Source: Perlabentimonas sp964490015
GTDB taxonomy: Bacteria; Bacteroidota; Bacteroidia; Bacteroidales; Tenuifilaceae
DNA length: 64,000 nt
NCBI GenBank assembly: GCA_964490015.1
Contig: CAZBBA010000013.1
Coordinates: 5,270-69,269 of the forward strand
Reading direction: 5' to 3'
The stretch's first letter is position 1. Every line of letters starts with the position of its first letter. The translations under genes and the position numbers were made by a program. Below the pieces are notes generated by a model. It was not told the origin of the DNA. It worked only from the letters and a program-made list of their open reading frames with translations, and made no database searches. Below, in pieces: positions 26,720 through 36,500 of the stretch.

Positions 26720-27148
26720 TTATGAGATTTTAAACCTTAGCCATCTTCTCCAGCGTTGCTTTTGCTGTAACTTTTTTACTGCTATTCTCTCCATTTCAAC
26801 AATTTGCTCTTCGGGGAAAAATTCCTGCCAAACTTTGCTCCAGCCAATAAATCCGCCAATGTTTCTATCGTCGATAAAGATATCGGCCTCAATTTTTCGG
26901 GAGGTTTCGCTGTCGAATTTTTCCTCGGGGTAGTTGGCGTTAACGGCGTAAAAATCAATGCCGTTCTCGCGGCAAAAGTCTACTGCTTCCTCCAACTCTT
27001 TTCCCTGCCGAACAGACCAAAGAATTAGGATAAAACCCTGTTGCTGTAATGCTTTAAGCGTTTCGAAGGCAAAAAGCATTGGCTTCCCGATGGCTGGGAA
27101 ACGGTTCTCGACGATTGTCCCGTCAAAATCAACAGCAATTTTTAGCAT
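26720..27148 (-). CDS. HAD-like hydrolase (BT0820-type)
   Basis: 142 residues from the ATG at 27148, which places the catalytic DFDGT motif at residues 6-10; a longer reading to 27181 would add an unlikely leader. The remaining HAD motifs are LILWSVRQGKEL (motif II position) and the acidic IFIDDRN near 110. It is a small cytoplasmic phosphatase without a cap domain, similar to the Bacteroides BT0820 family. Its substrate is unknown. It precedes the glutaminyl cyclase by 2 bp, and a TATATTTG box lies about 20 bp upstream. Confidence 0.82.
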   Translation of the reverse strand: MLKIAVDFDGTIVENRFPAIGKPMLFAFETLKALQQQGFILILWSVRQGKELEEAVDFCRENGIDFYAVNANYPEEKFDSETSRKIEADIFIDDRNIGGFIGWSKVWQEFFPEEQIVEMERIAVKKLQQKQRWRRWLRFKIS

Positions 27149-27169
27149 GGTTGGGGTGTGATGTTTCTG

Positions 27170-27177
27170 CAAATATA
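27170..27177 (-). promoter_or_regulatory. candidate -7 box of the HAD/cyclase operon
   Basis: TATATTTG on the minus strand matches TAnnTTTG about 22 bp upstream of the ATG at 27148. No -33 TTTG is seen at the expected distance. Confidence 0.35.
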
Positions 27178-27222
27178 GCAAATGCTTTTATTATGCTTGT
27201 TGATGGATTTATATCAAAAGAG

Positions 27223-27258
27223 AATCCGGCAAGGTATTCTGCAACACCTTGCCGGATT
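27223..27258 (-). terminator. terminator hairpin after the fibre/T9SS unit 1
   Basis: A perfect 13-bp stem (27223-27235 with 27246-27258) with a 10-nt loop lies immediately after the stop of the small T9SS protein; on the minus strand it is followed by CTCTTTT. Confidence 0.7.
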
Positions 27259-27267
27259 TCGGAAATG

Positions 27268-27735
27268 CTACAGCCTAACTACTCTAAAGGTTTTCACCGG
27301 AATATTATCCTGGATTACCCTAATAAAGTAAACCGCAGGGTTGAACTCCTGAAATGGTATTTGCTCAGGGTTTGTGCTAAAAATCCCCTTTTTAATTAGC
27401 TTGCCATTTGTGTTGTAAACCTCGTAATGCAGGTTTAGAGCCTCCCCATCAACCTTTAGGTTTATGTAGTCGTTAGCTGGGTTTGGGTATGCTGATATTA
27501 TCAGCTTTATGTCAGGGATCTCTTTAACAGCTGTTACGCTTAAACGTGTTTGCTGAAACCCCTGAGTTACGATGGTTTCGCCCGATTTTAGAGTGTGGAT
27601 AGCCACTTCGCCCAGGCTCCAACTTATTGATCCAAGGCTGTTGGTGTGAGCGTTTCCACTTGCAACAACAGCCGTCTGCCCATTTACTACGAGGCTTGAG
27701 CAAAGAATTGCTAATAATATCATCAATTTATGCAT
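27268..27735 (-). CDS. small T9SS type-A sorting-domain protein, copy 1
   Basis: 155 residues: a signal peptide (MHKLMILLAILCSSLVVNGQ), a short domain with the recurring Bacteroidota segment SISWSLGEVAIHTL plus IVTQGFQQTRLSV, and a T9SS type-A C-terminal domain (AYPNPANDYINLKV, then YEVYNTNGKLIKKG, VYFIRVIQ and a basic VKTFRVVRL end). The sorting domain routes the protein through the type IX system to the surface. It begins 18 bp after the giant repeat protein and shares its operon. The paralogue at 33019-33489 has the same layout and position. It carries almost no other domain, which suggests that it is an anchor or adaptor. Confidence 0.82.
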   Translation of the reverse strand: MHKLMILLAILCSSLVVNGQTAVVASGNAHTNSLGSISWSLGEVAIHTLKSGETIVTQGFQQTRLSVTAVKEIPDIKLIISAYPNPANDYINLKVDGEALNLHYEVYNTNGKLIKKGIFSTNPEQIPFQEFNPAVYFIRVIQDNIPVKTFRVVRL

Positions 27736-27753
27736 AGTTGCGACGATTTGTTT

Positions 27754-30700
27754 TTATTTCACAACTCTTGATACGCGCGTAACGCCCTTTGTTATTGGGG
27801 TTAGCGTGACGACAACCGTTTTGTCTTCATCTACCACAACTTGGCCACCGTTGTAATCGTATTCCAAGTGGTAGGTGTTGAATGAGTAGTATTCCCCTTC
27901 GGGCACATTCTCAAAAACAGCCCGCCCCTCAATATCTGTGAATCGGGTTTCAGAGTATTCTTGGAATGAAGCCTTAGATCCACCTCCCGTTTTTACCCCA
28001 GAGCCAAGGTATATTTGAACACCTTGAATAGGGATGCTCTCAGGATCCTGAGCAATAAACGTAATGGTGTACATCGGAATCTCCTTTAGAGAAACATTTA
28101 CGGTTTGGTTTTGACCAAAAACAACAGTTATGGTGTCGATGTATTCCCTATAAGGACTTTCGTACACATAAACCGAGAATCTCCATTCTCCAGGGCCAAG
28201 TTGAAGGGTTGCCCTACCCATCTCATCGGTTTCACCACTGCTTTCGTCGTAGGGTTCAGCGATTAGGTTGGCATTAATGTATGCACCGTTTACCGGAGCT
28301 CCAAACGGATCTTTTACAACAAAGGTAACCGATGATCTTTCCCACATAATAAGGTTAAAGATTTGGTTTTGTAGGCCACCAATTACTTCAAATGTGCCAG
28401 TGGTAATTGTGTACTGGGAGTTAAAGGCATCGATGGAGTAAAACCAAGTGCCGGGCATAAGGCTTGTGGTGGCCAAACCCAATATAGAGGTTTCGAGTGT
28501 AAACGGTTCAGAAAAACCATTGTGTATCAAAATTTGAGCGTTCGGCATGGGTGTTCCATTCTTATCGGTGACAACAAGTGTAATAGCAACCTCTTCGTAT
28601 AGCGTTACATTTACCGTTTGGCTAGTAGTACCCATGTTTAGAACACCCGAAGTGGTTCCGTTTACCAGATAGTCCCATTTAGCCTCGGGCAAGTAAGCAA
28701 CTGCAATACCCAGGTTATTGGTTGTAATATTAACCGGTTCGTAGAAGTTTGTGGTTAGGCTAATGCCGACACCTTTGGCAGGGGCACCACCCTGGTATGT
28801 TACCCTAAATGTTGCTTTGGGGTTTTCTGTTATAGTTACACTTAATGTCTGCATGGGCTCTGTGGTTACCTCCACTGTTCCGCCTGGATGCTCACCATAT
28901 CCTTCAGGAACGGTTACGGTGTATGGGTAGTTCCCCACAGGTAAATAGAAGATTGAATTACCATTGATGTCGGTATTGTTTGGCCCTTGTGCTTCAACTG
29001 TTATACTAACTCCCTGAACCGGTTTTCCGTATTGGTTTTTCACATTAACCGTGAGCTGTGGGTTGTCGGCTGATGCAAGATTAACAGTTTGGGTTTTAGT
29101 TTCCCATACCTCAAAGTTGTCGTCTCGTACTGCAATGTATCCTGGTGCTTCAACCAAATAGCTGTGGATGCCATTGGGTACTTGGAACACGTGAGTTTCT
29201 GATGGCCCGCTAACTATTGGTTCCTTTCCCTTAAGCGGCCATAATGTAACTATCGCGTTGGCAATTCCCTCTTCGCCCGAATCCATAACTTTTATGGTTA
29301 GGGTAGTTGATCCCGCAGTGACAAACTCTCTTGTTTGACCATATCCAGTAAGTTGATCGGAGTTTGTGGCAAATGCTCTCACTATGTAAGCAAAACCTGG
29401 GGCCAGATCGGCCATTTTTAGGACAGGGAAGGACATCTTATCGTCGGCATACACTACACCTCCCTCGTTGGGTTTTAGGATTTCTACGCCTGCGAGAGTT
29501 GGAATTCCCAAGACTTTTAGCTGGTAAACAATACCGCTGCTGATAATAGGGACTCCCCCGTTGTCGAGTACATTACCCCCGCCAATTGCACTGGTTTGAG
29601 AGGTGCTGCTAATTGAGTTTGTAAAGAGTTTTGGGGCAATGGCAATATTGGTCGCCACGTAGGTTCCCCCGTCGGAAACAGAGAACAGCTCGGTTTGCGA
29701 GAGCTGCTCGTTAAGCCCGGTGACGCTGAAACCCCTTGGGAGTGCATTTTTGCTGGTGGAGGGTTTTATGAACACATCGGTTCGTTCAGGAACAACTGTT
29801 AGCACATTGTAAATTTCTCCTGCTTTCGAGGATGTTCGCCCCGAAACAGCAAAGCCTCCTCGCGTTTTCGAGTCACTTGTCTCCTGAACAAAAACCTCAG
29901 TTAAGCCGGGGGTGATCTTAAGAATCTCATCTCCATCAATAACTCCGGAATTGCCTGATACGGCAAAACCGCCGGAGGATTCACCAACGTAAACTCTTGT
30001 GAAATCACTATTCACGTTAAGAATATCAGAAACTCCCTTAGATGATGTGCGTCCCGATACGGCAAAACCTCCTCTAGTTTTTGTAGTGGTTTCATCAACA
30101 TAAACCTGTGTTAACCCAGGGCTCACGGTCATTACATCCAGAGTTGATGAGCGCTGGGTTACGGCAAATCCGCTATATGTTTTGTCGGGAGTTCCTTCAA
30201 CAAATACGCGCGTAAAACTTGGAGTTATTTGGAGTAGATCAACAGGTTCTTTGGATGTTGTGCGTCCCGATACGGCAAACCCTCCTCGGGTTTTGGTTGT
30301 GTTGTCAACGTAAACCTGCGTGAGCGAGGGGCTAACGGTTAGCACATCATCGCTGTTCGAGCGTTTGGTAATGGCAAATGCGCTGGTTGATTCCTTCGAA
30401 ATGTCATCAACATAAACCCGAGTTGTCAATGGGGTGATGTTAAGTAGGTCAAGCGGTTCCTTGGAAGTTGTTCTCCCCGATACAGCAAACCCTCCTCGGG
30501 TTTTAGCCGGATTATCAACGTAAACTTGCGTGAGCGAGGGGCTAACGTTTAGCACATCATCGCTGGTTGAGCGCTTGGTTATGGCGAATCCACTTGTTGC
30601 CTTTTCCGTTGTTTCATCTACATAAACCCTGGTGTAGTCCGATGTTATGTGGAGCAAGTCCATGGGTTCCTTTGATGTTGTGCGACCCGAAACGGCGAAA

Positions 30701-32604
30701 CCTCCTCGGGTTTTGGTGGTGTTTTCATCCACATAGATTTGAGTTAGCGATGGGGTTACGCTTACCACATCAGTGTATACGCCCTCGGTGTCTGTGCGAC
30801 CAGCAATGGTGAGCCCGCCAGTTATTTCGGTAGTTGATTCTCCAACTACAATCCTTGTTTCCACCGGATCAACCGAAAGAATATCCCGTGTTGATTTTGA
30901 GGTTGTCCTGCCGCTTACCGCAAACCCGCCCCTTGTTTTCGCATCAGCATCTTCGTCGATAAATACTTTAACACTGTTCTCGTATACGGCAAAAACTGTT
31001 TCGCCCTTTGAGTTTTTTACCTCGAATAGGGGTGCTCCCTCCTTGCTAGTGCCATCCGATTTTACCTCGAACATGGCCTCAGGAGCTGAAGTGCCCACGC
31101 CCACTTTCTTAGAGGTGGAGACTATGGTTTCCTGATCATCCCATGATGTTGTGCCAGATGGACCCTGTGCGCCAACGGGGCCAATCAGTGAAACCCCAGC
31201 TCCCCATCCGGTATCAGATTTTGGACCATAAAGTATACTGGTTGTGGTGTTTAGGAAGTAATCGCCAATTGTGCCCTGGGCAAAAATGGGTACTGTAGTT
31301 CCGCTTAGTATGGTTTTTCCATCAGAACCTGGAGTTCCAGCCTCTCCCTTAAGGTTTGCTGTGGTAAATGATGTTCCGTCGGTATAGAAAAACGTGTAGG
31401 TGCCATCGCCATTGTTAACAGTGCTTTGTATTCCCACGCCAATAATCCCGTCAGTTCCATCCTTTGCCATTATTTGCCACGATGATCCATTGTAGATGTA
31501 AGATTTTTTGTCGGTGGTATTGTAGTAAGCATAATTTAGGCCTGAGGTTGGGTGAGAATCGAAGCTTCCTCTCCAGTTTACTGAAACGCCAGGGATCCCT
31601 TGTTGCCCTTGAATCCCCTGTTCACCCTGTTGTCCGGCCGGACCAGCCGGGCCTTGTGGCCCCTGAGGAGCGTTAAATTCAATCCAATTTGCCGCGTCAT
31701 CTTTAGGGGGCGTAGTCGAGTTTATCTCGTCGACTTGACAAATAAACATGGTGTTGTACCCCGAAAAATCGGATGATTCGGCAAAAACAAAGTCGCCAGA
31801 ATTATAAGTTGTTCCCGAAACCCACTCTCCGCGATTTTGAAGCCCAGTGCCGGGCTCTCCTGGGTCACCTTTTGGCCCCACGGAGCCTGTTGCGCCCGTT
31901 GCTCCATCCTTACCATCTTTGGTTAACTCTTGCCAAATGCTTCCGTCAAAAATGTAGGATGTTTTTAGCCCTGTGTGGTAAAATGCATTGTTAATGCCAG
32001 GTGTTTCGGGAAAGGCATCCCTACTGCCAACCCAAAGAATGGAAATACCAGGTTCCCCCTTGTCTCCTGAATTGCCTTTCTCGCCTTTCTCGCCCTTATC
32101 CCCTTTGTCCCCTTTAATTCCTTTAAGCGAGTCGATGAAATCTTGCTCGCTACCAGTGAATCCGAGCGAAAGCCATGTTTGGTAAGCTGATTTCCCCTCG
32201 TTGCCATCGAAGGCAAAGTTGGCAAATGGTACCGATAGGAGTTGGGTAACTCCCATTTCGGTGTAGTTGCTTCCACCCGATGCGTCGAGTTCTACCTTTA
32301 GGAAGAAACTTGCGCTCTCCCAGCTAATTTGTGTATAAGTGCCAACCTTTGCGGTGCCCTGCCCAACTGTCAGATTCACTAGTCCGAATTCATTGGTGGT
32401 GGGAGTGAACTCCTCTGAGAAAATAGTTGATCCAGTAGTGCTTCCCGAAAGTATGCTTAACCTTAGACTTACTTGTTGGTTAGCGATAATCTCACCATTA
32501 GCATTACGAATAACGGCTTGGTAATTAAAGCCCAGTGGGGCTTGCGCCCAAACAACAAAAATATTTAGGCATAAAACGAGTGTGATGAGTAATTTGCGTT
32601 TCAT
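27754..32604 (-). CDS. giant fibre-like repeat protein, copy 1 (collagen-like, 35-residue repeats, Ig-like repeats)
   Basis: 1616 residues with a signal peptide (cut near VVWAQ). Residues 22-133 are the Bacteroidota N-domain recognised by GFNYQAVIRNANGEIIAN and QLLSVPFANFAF. Residues 162-485 hold six short collagen-like Gly-X-Y tracts separated by small tryptophan-bearing modules. KKVGVGTSAPEAMFEV at about 499 leads to the repeat fibre at 557-960, with twelve units, six of them carrying an exact TRGGFAVSGR. A fibronectin-like spacer is followed by six tandem CarboxypepD_reg/CnaB-like beta-sandwiches (about 1095-1616), each starting like VTFVVKDPFGAPVNG. No T9SS sorting domain is visible at the C-terminus. 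It is probably a long surface or periplasmic fibre. The paralogue at 33539-36985 has the same plan without collagen. Confidence 0.8.
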   Translation of the reverse strand: MKRKLLITLVLCLNIFVVWAQAPLGFNYQAVIRNANGEIIANQQVSLRLSILSGSTTGSTIFSEEFTPTTNEFGLVNLTVGQGTAKVGTYTQISWESASFFLKVELDASGGSNYTEMGVTQLLSVPFANFAFDGNEGKSAYQTWLSLGFTGSEQDFIDSLKGIKGDKGDKGEKGEKGNSGDKGEPGISILWVGSRDAFPETPGINNAFYHTGLKTSYIFDGSIWQELTKDGKDGATGATGSVGPKGDPGEPGTGLQNRGEWVSGTTYNSGDFVFAESSDFSGYNTMFICQVDEINSTTPPKDDAANWIEFNAPQGPQGPAGPAGQQGEQGIQGQQGIPGVSVNWRGSFDSHPTSGLNYAYYNTTDKKSYIYNGSSWQIMAKDGTDGIIGVGIQSTVNNGDGTYTFFYTDGTSFTTANLKGEAGTPGSDGKTILSGTTVPIFAQGTIGDYFLNTTTSILYGPKSDTGWGAGVSLIGPVGAQGPSGTTSWDDQETIVSTSKKVGVGTSAPEAMFEVKSDGTSKEGAPLFEVKNSKGETVFAVYENSVKVFIDEDADAKTRGGFAVSGRTTSKSTRDILSVDPVETRIVVGESTTEITGGLTIAGRTDTEGVYTDVVSVTPSLTQIYVDENTTKTRGGFAVSGRTTSKEPMDLLHITSDYTRVYVDETTEKATSGFAITKRSTSDDVLNVSPSLTQVYVDNPAKTRGGFAVSGRTTSKEPLDLLNITPLTTRVYVDDISKESTSAFAITKRSNSDDVLTVSPSLTQVYVDNTTKTRGGFAVSGRTTSKEPVDLLQITPSFTRVFVEGTPDKTYSGFAVTQRSSTLDVMTVSPGLTQVYVDETTTKTRGGFAVSGRTSSKGVSDILNVNSDFTRVYVGESSGGFAVSGNSGVIDGDEILKITPGLTEVFVQETSDSKTRGGFAVSGRTSSKAGEIYNVLTVVPERTDVFIKPSTSKNALPRGFSVTGLNEQLSQTELFSVSDGGTYVATNIAIAPKLFTNSISSTSQTSAIGGGNVLDNGGVPIISSGIVYQLKVLGIPTLAGVEILKPNEGGVVYADDKMSFPVLKMADLAPGFAYIVRAFATNSDQLTGYGQTREFVTAGSTTLTIKVMDSGEEGIANAIVTLWPLKGKEPIVSGPSETHVFQVPNGIHSYLVEAPGYIAVRDDNFEVWETKTQTVNLASADNPQLTVNVKNQYGKPVQGVSITVEAQGPNNTDINGNSIFYLPVGNYPYTVTVPEGYGEHPGGTVEVTTEPMQTLSVTITENPKATFRVTYQGGAPAKGVGISLTTNFYEPVNITTNNLGIAVAYLPEAKWDYLVNGTTSGVLNMGTTSQTVNVTLYEEVAITLVVTDKNGTPMPNAQILIHNGFSEPFTLETSILGLATTSLMPGTWFYSIDAFNSQYTITTGTFEVIGGLQNQIFNLIMWERSSVTFVVKDPFGAPVNGAYINANLIAEPYDESSGETDEMGRATLQLGPGEWRFSVYVYESPYREYIDTITVVFGQNQTVNVSLKEIPMYTITFIAQDPESIPIQGVQIYLGSGVKTGGGSKASFQEYSETRFTDIEGRAVFENVPEGEYYSFNTYHLEYDYNGGQVVVDEDKTVVVTLTPITKGVTRVSRVVK
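29710..30936 (-). repeat. coding tandem repeat: twelve roughly 35-residue units in alternating pairs
   Basis: Within copy 1, units with exact TRGGFAVSGR start at residues 557, 632, 702, 772, 842 and 913. Between each pair lies a diverged unit (TGGLTIAGR, SGFAITKR, SAFAITKR, SGFAVTQR, GGFAVSGN, RGFSVTG). The pair period is 70, 70, 70 and 71 residues from 632 onward, about 210 bp at DNA level. Confidence 0.85.
31150..32121 (-). repeat. coding repeat: collagen-like Gly-X-Y tracts with duplicated spacer module
   Basis: Gly-X-Y tracts lie at about residues 162-187, 231-254, 313-339, 382-388, 420-429 and 474-484. The tracts are rich in K/D/E, then Q/P. Two spacers are clearly duplicated: WVGSRDAFPETPGINNAFYH at about 191 and WRGSFDSHPTSGLNYAYYN at about 344, each ending in a W-Q module before the next tract. 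Confidence 0.8.
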
Positions 32605-33018
32605 AGGCGTATGTTTTATTCTGTAGTTACTTATTATGCTCGGAACCCAAAAGGCTAAAAACTAAAGGGAAAAAATACGAAAGTCGAGAAAGTGAAAAAA
32701 ATGATAAATGATGAAAGAGTGATTCTGCCAATTATGCTGGCTAAAAGAAATTTTGTAACGAAAGGCTATTAAACAAATATACCACAAAAATTGAGCTAAC
32801 TCGTTGACGATTCTGTGATTTTTGACGAAAATTTAAGTTGTATAAAATAACCAGTTGAAGTTTGTTGGGCTATCGGAGGTGCGTTGACGAATACTTTCAA
32901 AGTAGTTGGAAACCCTTCAGTTGGTGCGCAGGTATCAGAAACTGGATACTATATGCTATTGAGTGGAATTGGATAATAAAAAAACGGCTAGGCACTGCCT
33001 AGCCGTTTTTGATTTGGC
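32605..33018. other. gap between the duplicated fibre units
   Basis: This 414-bp, A-rich region separates the start of fibre gene 1 from the end of small T9SS gene 2. It contains the unit-2 terminator (32980-33010) and the presumed promoter of fibre gene 1, for which no clean TAnnTTTG box was found. No ORF or RNA gene was seen. Confidence 0.45.
32980..33010 (-). terminator. terminator hairpin after fibre/T9SS unit 2
   Basis: A 14-bp stem (32980-32993 with 32997-33010) around a 3-nt loop has A/T-rich outer ends and lies directly after the small T9SS gene, so it ends the second operon. Confidence 0.75.
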
Positions 33019-33489
33019 TTACTGTTTAATAATCTTAAAGGTTTGGATTTCGGCTCCAGCCTTAACTATGCGAATAAAGTATATTCCTGACTTTAACTCG
33101 TAAAATGGAACTACCAATGGATTGCTGTCGAATGATCCTTGTCGTAGTAAGCGACCATTAAGGTCGTAAACAGCGTATTTCAGGTTTACTATCTCTCCAT
33201 CAACCTTTAGGTTGATATTTTCCTGCACAGGATTGGGGAAAGCAGACACAATCATCCTTATGCCAGGTATCTCATCAACAGAGGTAACCGTTAGCTTTGT
33301 TTGCTGAAATCCCTGAGTGATTATGCTCTCATTGGTTTTAAGAGTATGAATGGCTAGCTCTCCCAAACTCCAGCTTATGGATGCTGAGCCGTTTTTATGG
33401 TACGACCCCGAGGCAACTACAACTTCCTGTGAAATTGCCATATTGGCCATGCATCCCGCTATAATTGTAAGTATTAATAATCTATACAT
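33019..33489 (-). CDS. small T9SS type-A sorting-domain protein, copy 2
   Basis: 156 residues, a close paralogue of the 27268-27735 product: a signal peptide (MYRLLILTIIAGCMANMA), then SISWSLGELAIHTL and IITQGFQQTKLTV, and a T9SS type-A C-terminus (AFPNPVQENINLKV, YAVYDLNGRLLRQG, IYFIRIVK, TFKIIKQ). It begins 49 bp after the second fibre gene in the same operon, repeating the order large-then-small of unit 1. It should be exported and surface-anchored by T9SS; a role in holding the fibre is inferred only from pairing. Confidence 0.82.
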   Translation of the reverse strand: MYRLLILTIIAGCMANMAISQEVVVASGSYHKNGSASISWSLGELAIHTLKTNESIITQGFQQTKLTVTSVDEIPGIRMIVSAFPNPVQENINLKVDGEIVNLKYAVYDLNGRLLRQGSFDSNPLVVPFYELKSGIYFIRIVKAGAEIQTFKIIKQ

Positions 33490-33538
33490 AGCATTTTAAG
33501 GTTTTGTCAATACTTCATTTTTAGCTCTACCTTACGCG

Positions 33539-36500
33539 TTAGGGTAGTCCAACTCGCTGCAGTAGTTTAACAGGAATAGTTTTGTCCTTATCAACAGGTA
33601 TGTAACTTGATTCTCCTTCGTAATCAACATGGTAAGTCCAGAAGTAGTATCCGTATCCACGAGGAATCTCTTCAAACACCACTATTCCTTCGGAATTGGT
33701 TGTTTGGGTTCCATTGTATGATTTAGAAGGTTCACCTTTAACTCCATCCGATGATATTGATACTTCTACCCCTTCAATGGGTTTGTTCTCCATATCGGAA
33801 ACCACAAAGGTTACTGTGTATTTGGGTAAAGGCAGGAGTGTTACTGTATATTGCATATCGGAAGCAACAGTTATTGTCCCATTAGTAGCCAATGTGTCAA
33901 TTTCAGAGGTATACTCATAGGTGCCATTTTGGACATCAGTTAAAACCAACTTCCCATCCTGATCAGAAAATCCAGAGTAATACTCACTTTTTTGCCCATC
34001 CTTTTTCCCGGACACATAGTACATGCTAAAGTAAGCATCAATAATTGGTGTGCTCTCGGTGTCAACAAAATCGAGCGTAAGTGTAAAATACTGAGGAGGT
34101 AAAAGTGTAACGGGAATGTCCAAATCCTTATCCACAGTTATTCTTTGGGCGTAACGCTGCTCCTCAAGCCTGACATCGTAGTCATAATCGGCTTCGGGTA
34201 CATTCTCGAAAATAACTTTACCTGCAGCATCGGTTTGGGCATAGAAGTAGGTTTCCTTAGATCCTTTAACAGGTTCAGGATAACCTTCATAAACCTGATG
34301 CATTGAGACATCTGCATTAGCAACTGGTGCGCTCGACTCATCAGTAACCGTAAAAGTTACGGTATGCTTGGGAAGAAACTGTAAAACAACATTCTCTTCA
34401 AGATTTTGGTCGGCAACAACAGTTATCGATCCTTCGTGGGGTTTGTATGTGTAGGTCCAGTCGTTAATAGAGTAGCTATAAGTGCCAGCTGCAAGGCCAT
34501 AAACCACCGCTTTCCCTTCATTAATCCAACGCCAGATATCATTATATCCATCGATGGATATCAGGACTTCAAGATCCGAAACGGGCTCTGAGGTGCTATT
34601 GGTAACATTAAAGGTTACTTTTGCCTGTTCGATTACATCCACATTAACGATTTGAGGTACACCAGCCACTACAGTAATCGATCCCCCGCTGTGGTTTTCA
34701 TAACCTACTTCGGGAACATAGATTAAAAAGTTCCATTCACCGGCAGGAATTTGCAGCGATGCTGATCCATTGATGTCGGTAGTTGCCATATCGATATCAG
34801 GCACCTCGATGCCAACGTATTCTACAGGTTCGCCGTGCTGATTTTTTACAATAAATGTAATTTTAACAGGAGCAGAGTTTAGATATACATCCTGATGAGT
34901 ATCGCCTTCAACAAATATTGTTTGCATGTTTATCCCCATGAATCCGGGTGCGGAAACTGAATACTGGTGTTCACCATCAACCACGCTAAAGGTGTAATTA
35001 CCTGGTCCGTTTATAATGGGATCTGGGCTGCCTAATGGGTAAAAAGCGATAACGGCGTTAGCGATTGGATTCTCCTTGTCGTCCATTACACCAAATGTAA
35101 GTTTGCTTCCGGGTAAAGTGGTGAAGCTAACGGCGGGGCCATAACCGGTTAAGCCATCCATGTTCATAGCAAAGGCTCGAACTGTGTAAAGAGTGCCTGG
35201 AATAAGGTTTTCCATTTTCAGCTCCGGAAGATCTCCCATGCCGCCTTCGGGCATATTGGGGTCGTAAATAATACCGCCAGCCGATGGCATTATTTCTCCT
35301 ACATTATCAACTGTAAGCAAACGGTTTGAGGCTAAGTTGTAGATAATACCACGAGCCATAATTTCTGAACCGCCATTATCTATCACTTTCCCGCCCGAAA
35401 TTGCTGAAGATTGAGTAATGCTATACGCTTCCTTTGTTGTTAACTTTGGTGCAACGGCAAGTGTAGTGGCCACAAAGGTTCCCTGCTCCGAAACCTTAAA
35501 CAGTTCGGTGGGTTGGTAGTTATTGTCTAAGCCCGAGATACTAAACCCATCGGGAAAATTCTTGCTGGTGCTGGGCTTAATAAATACTTCGGTACGCTCG
35601 GGGGCAACCTTGAACACGTCGTAAATCCCATCGGATTTTGAACTCGTACGACCCGAAACGGCAAACCCACCCCGTGTTTTAGCCGTTGATGTCTCTTCCA
35701 CAAAAACCTCGGTGAGGCCAGGAGTTACCATGAAAATTTCGCCTCCTAGCTCTTTTGAGGTTGTGCGACCCGAAACGGCAAATCCACCACGGGTTTTTGT
35801 TGATGTCTCATCTACGTAAACTCTTGTAAAATCGGGGGTTATGTGAAAAATGTCAAGCGCTTCCTTGGATGTGGTTCTACCCGAAACGGCAAACCCCCCG
35901 CGGGTTTTCAGCGTGCTATTATCAACATATATTTGGGTAAGACCGGGAGTGATTGTAAACATCTCCTGGAAGGTTTCCTTTGAGCTTGTACGGCCCGATA
36001 CCGCAAATCCACCGCGGGTTTTGGAGGTTGATTCATCCACAAATATTTGGGTCATTTGAGGTGTTATAAGAAGTATTTCCCCCTCATCCTCTTTTGAGGT
36101 TGTGCGTCCCGATACGGCAAACCCGCCACGGGTTTTTCCGGTGGTTTCGTCGACGTAAACCCTTGTAAAGTCGGGTGTAATGTGTAGAATGTCGGCGGGG
36201 ACTTTTGAGGTTGTACGACCCGATACCGCAAATCCGCCACGAGTTTTTTCGGTTGATTCGTTTACGTAAACTTGCGTTAAGCTGGGTGTTACAGTAAAGA
36301 TTTCCTGAGTATCCTCCTTTGAAGAGGTGCGACCCGATACCGCAAATCCACCGCGGGTTTTGCTTGTCGATTCCTCCTCGATGAAAATCTTAACGCTGTT
36401 TTCGTAAACCGCAAAAACGGTTTCACCTTTGGAGTTCTTCACCTCAAAGAGTGGCGCTTCATCTTCGTAAGATCCGTCCGAAATCACCTGAAGCTTGCTT

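Noticed and set aside
29710..36358. Phage tail-fibre origin of the repeat and collagen-like proteins
   Set aside because: No integrase, capsid, portal or tail genes are nearby, and both proteins have signal peptides and Bacteroidota-type N-domains.
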